Assembly: GCF_016461785.1 (NCBI RefSeq)
Contig: NZ_JAEMUH010000007.1
Span: 62,001-126,000 of the forward strand
Origin: Marinomonas ostreistagni
Lineage (GTDB): Bacteria > Pseudomonadota > Gammaproteobacteria > Pseudomonadales > Marinomonadaceae
Reading direction: 5' to 3'
Length of the DNA stretch: 64,000 nt
Shown: positions 61,770 through 64,000 of the stretch, in pieces
Layout: each line of letters opens with the position of its first letter
How positions within the stretch are numbered: the first letter of the stretch is position 1
Program-made: the position numbers and the translations under genes
Notes under the pieces: generated by a model
The model's database searches: none
What the model was told of the DNA's origin: nothing
What the model saw: only the letters and a program-made list of their open reading frames with translations

Positions 61770-62647
61770 ATCTTGAGCAATTTTCGCAGTATGCTTGTGA
61801 ACGTGTAAATCGTTATTTAGATCAGAGTTTGTCTACCTATACACCAGCCAAAGCGTTACATGAGGCTATGCGTTACAGCCTTTTTAATGGCGGCAAACGT
61901 GTTCGGCCGATGTTAACTTACGCAGTAGCAGAACTCTTTTCAGCGGCAAATGAATTAACCGATGCCAGTGCTGCAGCAGTCGAATCCATTCATGCGTATT
62001 CTTTAATTCATGATGATTTACCAGCTATGGATGACGACAATCTGCGTCGAGGTAAACCGACTTGCCATATTCAATATGATGAAGCGACAGCGATCTTAGC
62101 AGGCGATGCGTTACAAACTTTTGCCTTCGAGCTTTTAAGCCAACCTAAATTTAATCAAGCTTCTGTGCAGCTTTCACTGATTCAAACTCTTCAATCAGCT
62201 AGTGGCAGACATGGCATGGTAACAGGACAAATGATTGACCTATCGAATGTCAATAAAGCAATGTCATTACAAGATTTAGAATTAATGCATCGCCATAAAA
62301 CGGGTGCAATCATAAAAGCAGCCGTAAAAATGGGCGCTCAGAGTGTGGGGGTTGATGATGAAGAAGTGTACCGCTCTTTAGATGCCTATGCTTCTGCCAT
62401 CGGATTAGCCTTCCAAGTCCAAGACGACATCATTGATATTACCAGTGATACGCAAACCCTTGGTAAAACACAATTTTCTGATGAGGATGCCAATAAACCG
62501 ACTTACCCTAAGCTATTGGGTTTGGACGGTGCAAAAGTACTTGCAAAGCAACTTCATGATGAAGCAGTCGCTCAAGTTACTCCATTTGGAGCAAAATCGG
62601 TCCCATTAGTGGAGCTAGCAAACTATATTATTGCCCGTAACCACTGA
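61766..62647 (+). CDS. ispA: Farnesyl diphosphate synthase
   Basis: A 293-residue prenyltransferase. First Asp-rich motif DDLPAMDDDNLRRG, second DDIIDITSD; GGKRVRPMLTYAVAEL precedes. It condenses isoprenyl units to C15 for quinones and undecaprenyl phosphate. Third-position neighbour dxs makes its precursor pathway, matching the xseB-ispA-dxs operon of gammaproteobacteria. Confidence 0.95.
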   Translation: MNLEQFSQYACERVNRYLDQSLSTYTPAKALHEAMRYSLFNGGKRVRPMLTYAVAELFSAANELTDASAAAVESIHAYSLIHDDLPAMDDDNLRRGKPTCHIQYDEATAILAGDALQTFAFELLSQPKFNQASVQLSLIQTLQSASGRHGMVTGQMIDLSNVNKAMSLQDLELMHRHKTGAIIKAAVKMGAQSVGVDDEEVYRSLDAYASAIGLAFQVQDDIIDITSDTQTLGKTQFSDEDANKPTYPKLLGLDGAKVLAKQLHDEAVAQVTPFGAKSVPLVELANYIIARNH

Positions 62648-62695
62648 TATAATGCCTCGCTATTTTAAGACAGAATAAGTGACCATCCGGTGCCC

Positions 62696-64000
62696 ATGTT
62701 CGAAACGATTCCAACATCGCGTCCTTTGACGCCATTACTCGACAAAATTGACAGCCCAGACGACCTGCGCCAGTTGACAAAAAAAGAGCTCCCAAATCTC
62801 GTAAGAGAATTGCGAGAATATATGCTTTACAGCGTAGGCCAAACGGGTGGTCATTTCGGCGCAGGACTAGGCGTCATCGAGTTAACCGTGGCACTTCATT
62901 ATGTATTTAATACGCCTGAAGATCGTCTTGTATGGGATGTAGGTCACCAAGCCTACCCACATAAGATTCTAACAGGGCGTCGTGATGCTCTGCTTAGTAT
63001 TCGACAGGAAGGTGGCATTTCTGGCTTCCCCAAACGCGAAGAAAGTGAGTTCGATACATTTGGTGTTGGCCATTCGAGCACTTCAATTGGCGCAGCATTA
63101 GGTATGGCATTGGCTTCACGTCAACTCGATAAGTCACGCAAGTCTGTAGCGATCATTGGCGATGGCGCGATGTCTGCAGGTATGGCCTTTGAAGCATTAA
63201 ATCATGCCGGTGATGTAAAAGCCGATATGTTGGTTGTACTTAATGATAATGAGATGTCTATTTCTAAGCCTGCTGGCGCACTTTCTAGCTCTTTGGCACG
63301 AATTTGGGCTAGCAAAACTTACGAAAATATCAGAGAAAGTGGGCGTAAAGTTTTCTCTGGATTGCCCACTGCACTTGAGCTTGCTCGCAAAGCAGAAGAA
63401 CACATGAAGGGCATGGTCGCTCCAGGGACGATTTTTGAAGAGCTTGGCTTTAATTATATTGGCCCAATCGACGGTCATGACATTGAGTTGTTAACCCAAA
63501 CCCTGAGTAACCTAAAAGATCGCAAAGGACCACAGTTTCTTCATGTAATCACCAAAAAAGGCAAAGGATTTGAACCCGCTGAAGGCGATCCTATTGGCTA
63601 CCATGCTATCAACAAAGTTGAGCCTGACGATAAGCCTATTACCGAATCAACGAAACCATCACTGCCTAAGTACAGCAACATATTTGGTAAGTGGGTATGT
63701 GACGCCGCTGCAGAAGATAAACGTCTCGTGGCCATTACGCCTGCAATGAAAGAAGGATCAGACTTAATTGCATTTGCAGAGCTCTACCCTGATCGTTATT
63801 TCGATGTTGCCATTGCAGAACAACATGCAGTAACACTTGCTGCTGGAATGGCTTGTGACGGTCTAAAGCCCGTTGTTGCCATTTACTCTACATTCTTACA
63901 ACGCGCCTACGATCAATTAATTCATGATGTAGCACTGCAAAACCTTGACGTTTTATTCGCCATAGACCGAGCAGGCTTAGTAGGAGAAGACGGCCCAACT
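62696..64000 (+). CDS. dxs: 1-deoxy-D-xylulose-5-phosphate synthase (5' part)
   Basis: The first 435 codons of Dxs, running off the right edge; the family has about 620-640 residues. [27 protein letters not shown] begins the protein, [50 protein letters not shown] and the ThDP motif [19 protein letters not shown] follow. It joins pyruvate and glyceraldehyde-3-phosphate in the MEP isoprenoid pathway. Lies 48 bases after ispA. Confidence 0.95.
   Translation, partial: MFETIPTSRPLTPLLDKIDSPDDLRQLTKKELPNLVRELREYMLYSVGQTGGHFGAGLGVIELTVALHYVFNTPEDRLVWDVGHQAYPHKILTGRRDALLSIRQEGGISGFPKREESEFDTFGVGHSSTSIGAALGMALASRQLDKSRKSVAIIGDGAMSAGMAFEALNHAGDVKADMLVVLNDNEMSISKPAGALSSSLARIWASKTYENIRESGRKVFSGLPTALELARKAEEHMKGMVAPGTIFEELGFNYIGPIDGHDIELLTQTLSNLKDRKGPQFLHVITKKGKGFEPAEGDPIGYHAINKVEPDDKPITESTKPSLPKYSNIFGKWVCDAAAEDKRLVAITPAMKEGSDLIAFAELYPDRYFDVAIAEQHAVTLAAGMACDGLKPVVAIYSTFLQRAYDQLIHDVALQNLDVLFAIDRAGLVGEDGPT

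Overview
The window looks like the chromosome of a marine gammaproteobacterium, probably Marinomonas or a close Oceanospirillales relative. The evidence is the protein content: ectoine and hydroxyectoine synthesis with a dedicated aspartokinase, a sodium-type PomAB stator beside xseB-ispA-dxs, a sodium:neurotransmitter symporter and a light-response/photolyase cluster. The genus is inferred; no rRNA is present.

Roughly positions 1-30.9 kb are most of a lambdoid prophage. Its left end lies before base 1. It is a mosaic. Packaging and head genes follow lambda order (Nu1, A, W, B, C/Nu3, D, E, FI, FII, Z), and a lambda-like cos sequence lies just before the small terminase gene. The tail end instead carries a P2-type baseplate set (V, PAAR spike tip, W/gp25). 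All of this reads on the minus strand from 10.1 kb down to 1. Upstream are lysis genes (10.2-11.2 kb), two tRNA-type genes (11.3-11.45 kb) and a cargo segment (11.7-13.7 kb). A minus-strand early operon (13.7-21.3 kb) holds a second integrase, an exonuclease, lambda P- and O-type replication genes with iterons inside O, and a C5 methyltransferase with an internal tandem repeat. A C4-type antisense RNA leader (21.3-21.5 kb), with sequences complementary to the ribosome binding site of the first operon gene, appears to control this operon.

The plus-strand immunity and left arm run from 22.1 to 29.6 kb. They contain a double-HTH repressor with no protease domain, preceded by palindromic operators; a two-gene nucleotidyltransferase-like cassette of unknown function (candidate exclusion or toxin-antitoxin system); an XRE regulator; and a textbook LexA box. 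The LexA box precedes an operon encoding a LuxR-type HTH protein, a CsrA-like protein, an RdgC fused to an FtsK gamma domain, several unknown proteins and an AlpA-like excisionase. The main integrase (29.6-30.8 kb) closes the element.

From 31.3 kb on the genes are chromosomal: riboflavin synthase, a TraB/GumN protein, divergent glgC/glgA, a periplasmic solute-binding protein, PBP1b, a Rieske protein, a MarR regulator, an HD phosphohydrolase, two GGDEF-EAL proteins, the ectABCD-ask operon, an NSS transporter, a MerR/renalase-like/DUF523-DUF1722/photolyase light-repair cluster, a MarR regulator, dapB, pomAB, and xseB-ispA-dxs (dxs runs off the right edge).

The points most worth following are the RdgC-FtsK gamma fusion, the C4 RNA switch combined with a non-cleavable-looking repressor and a LexA-controlled operon, the CsrA-like phage protein, and the nucleotidyltransferase cassette behind the repressor.
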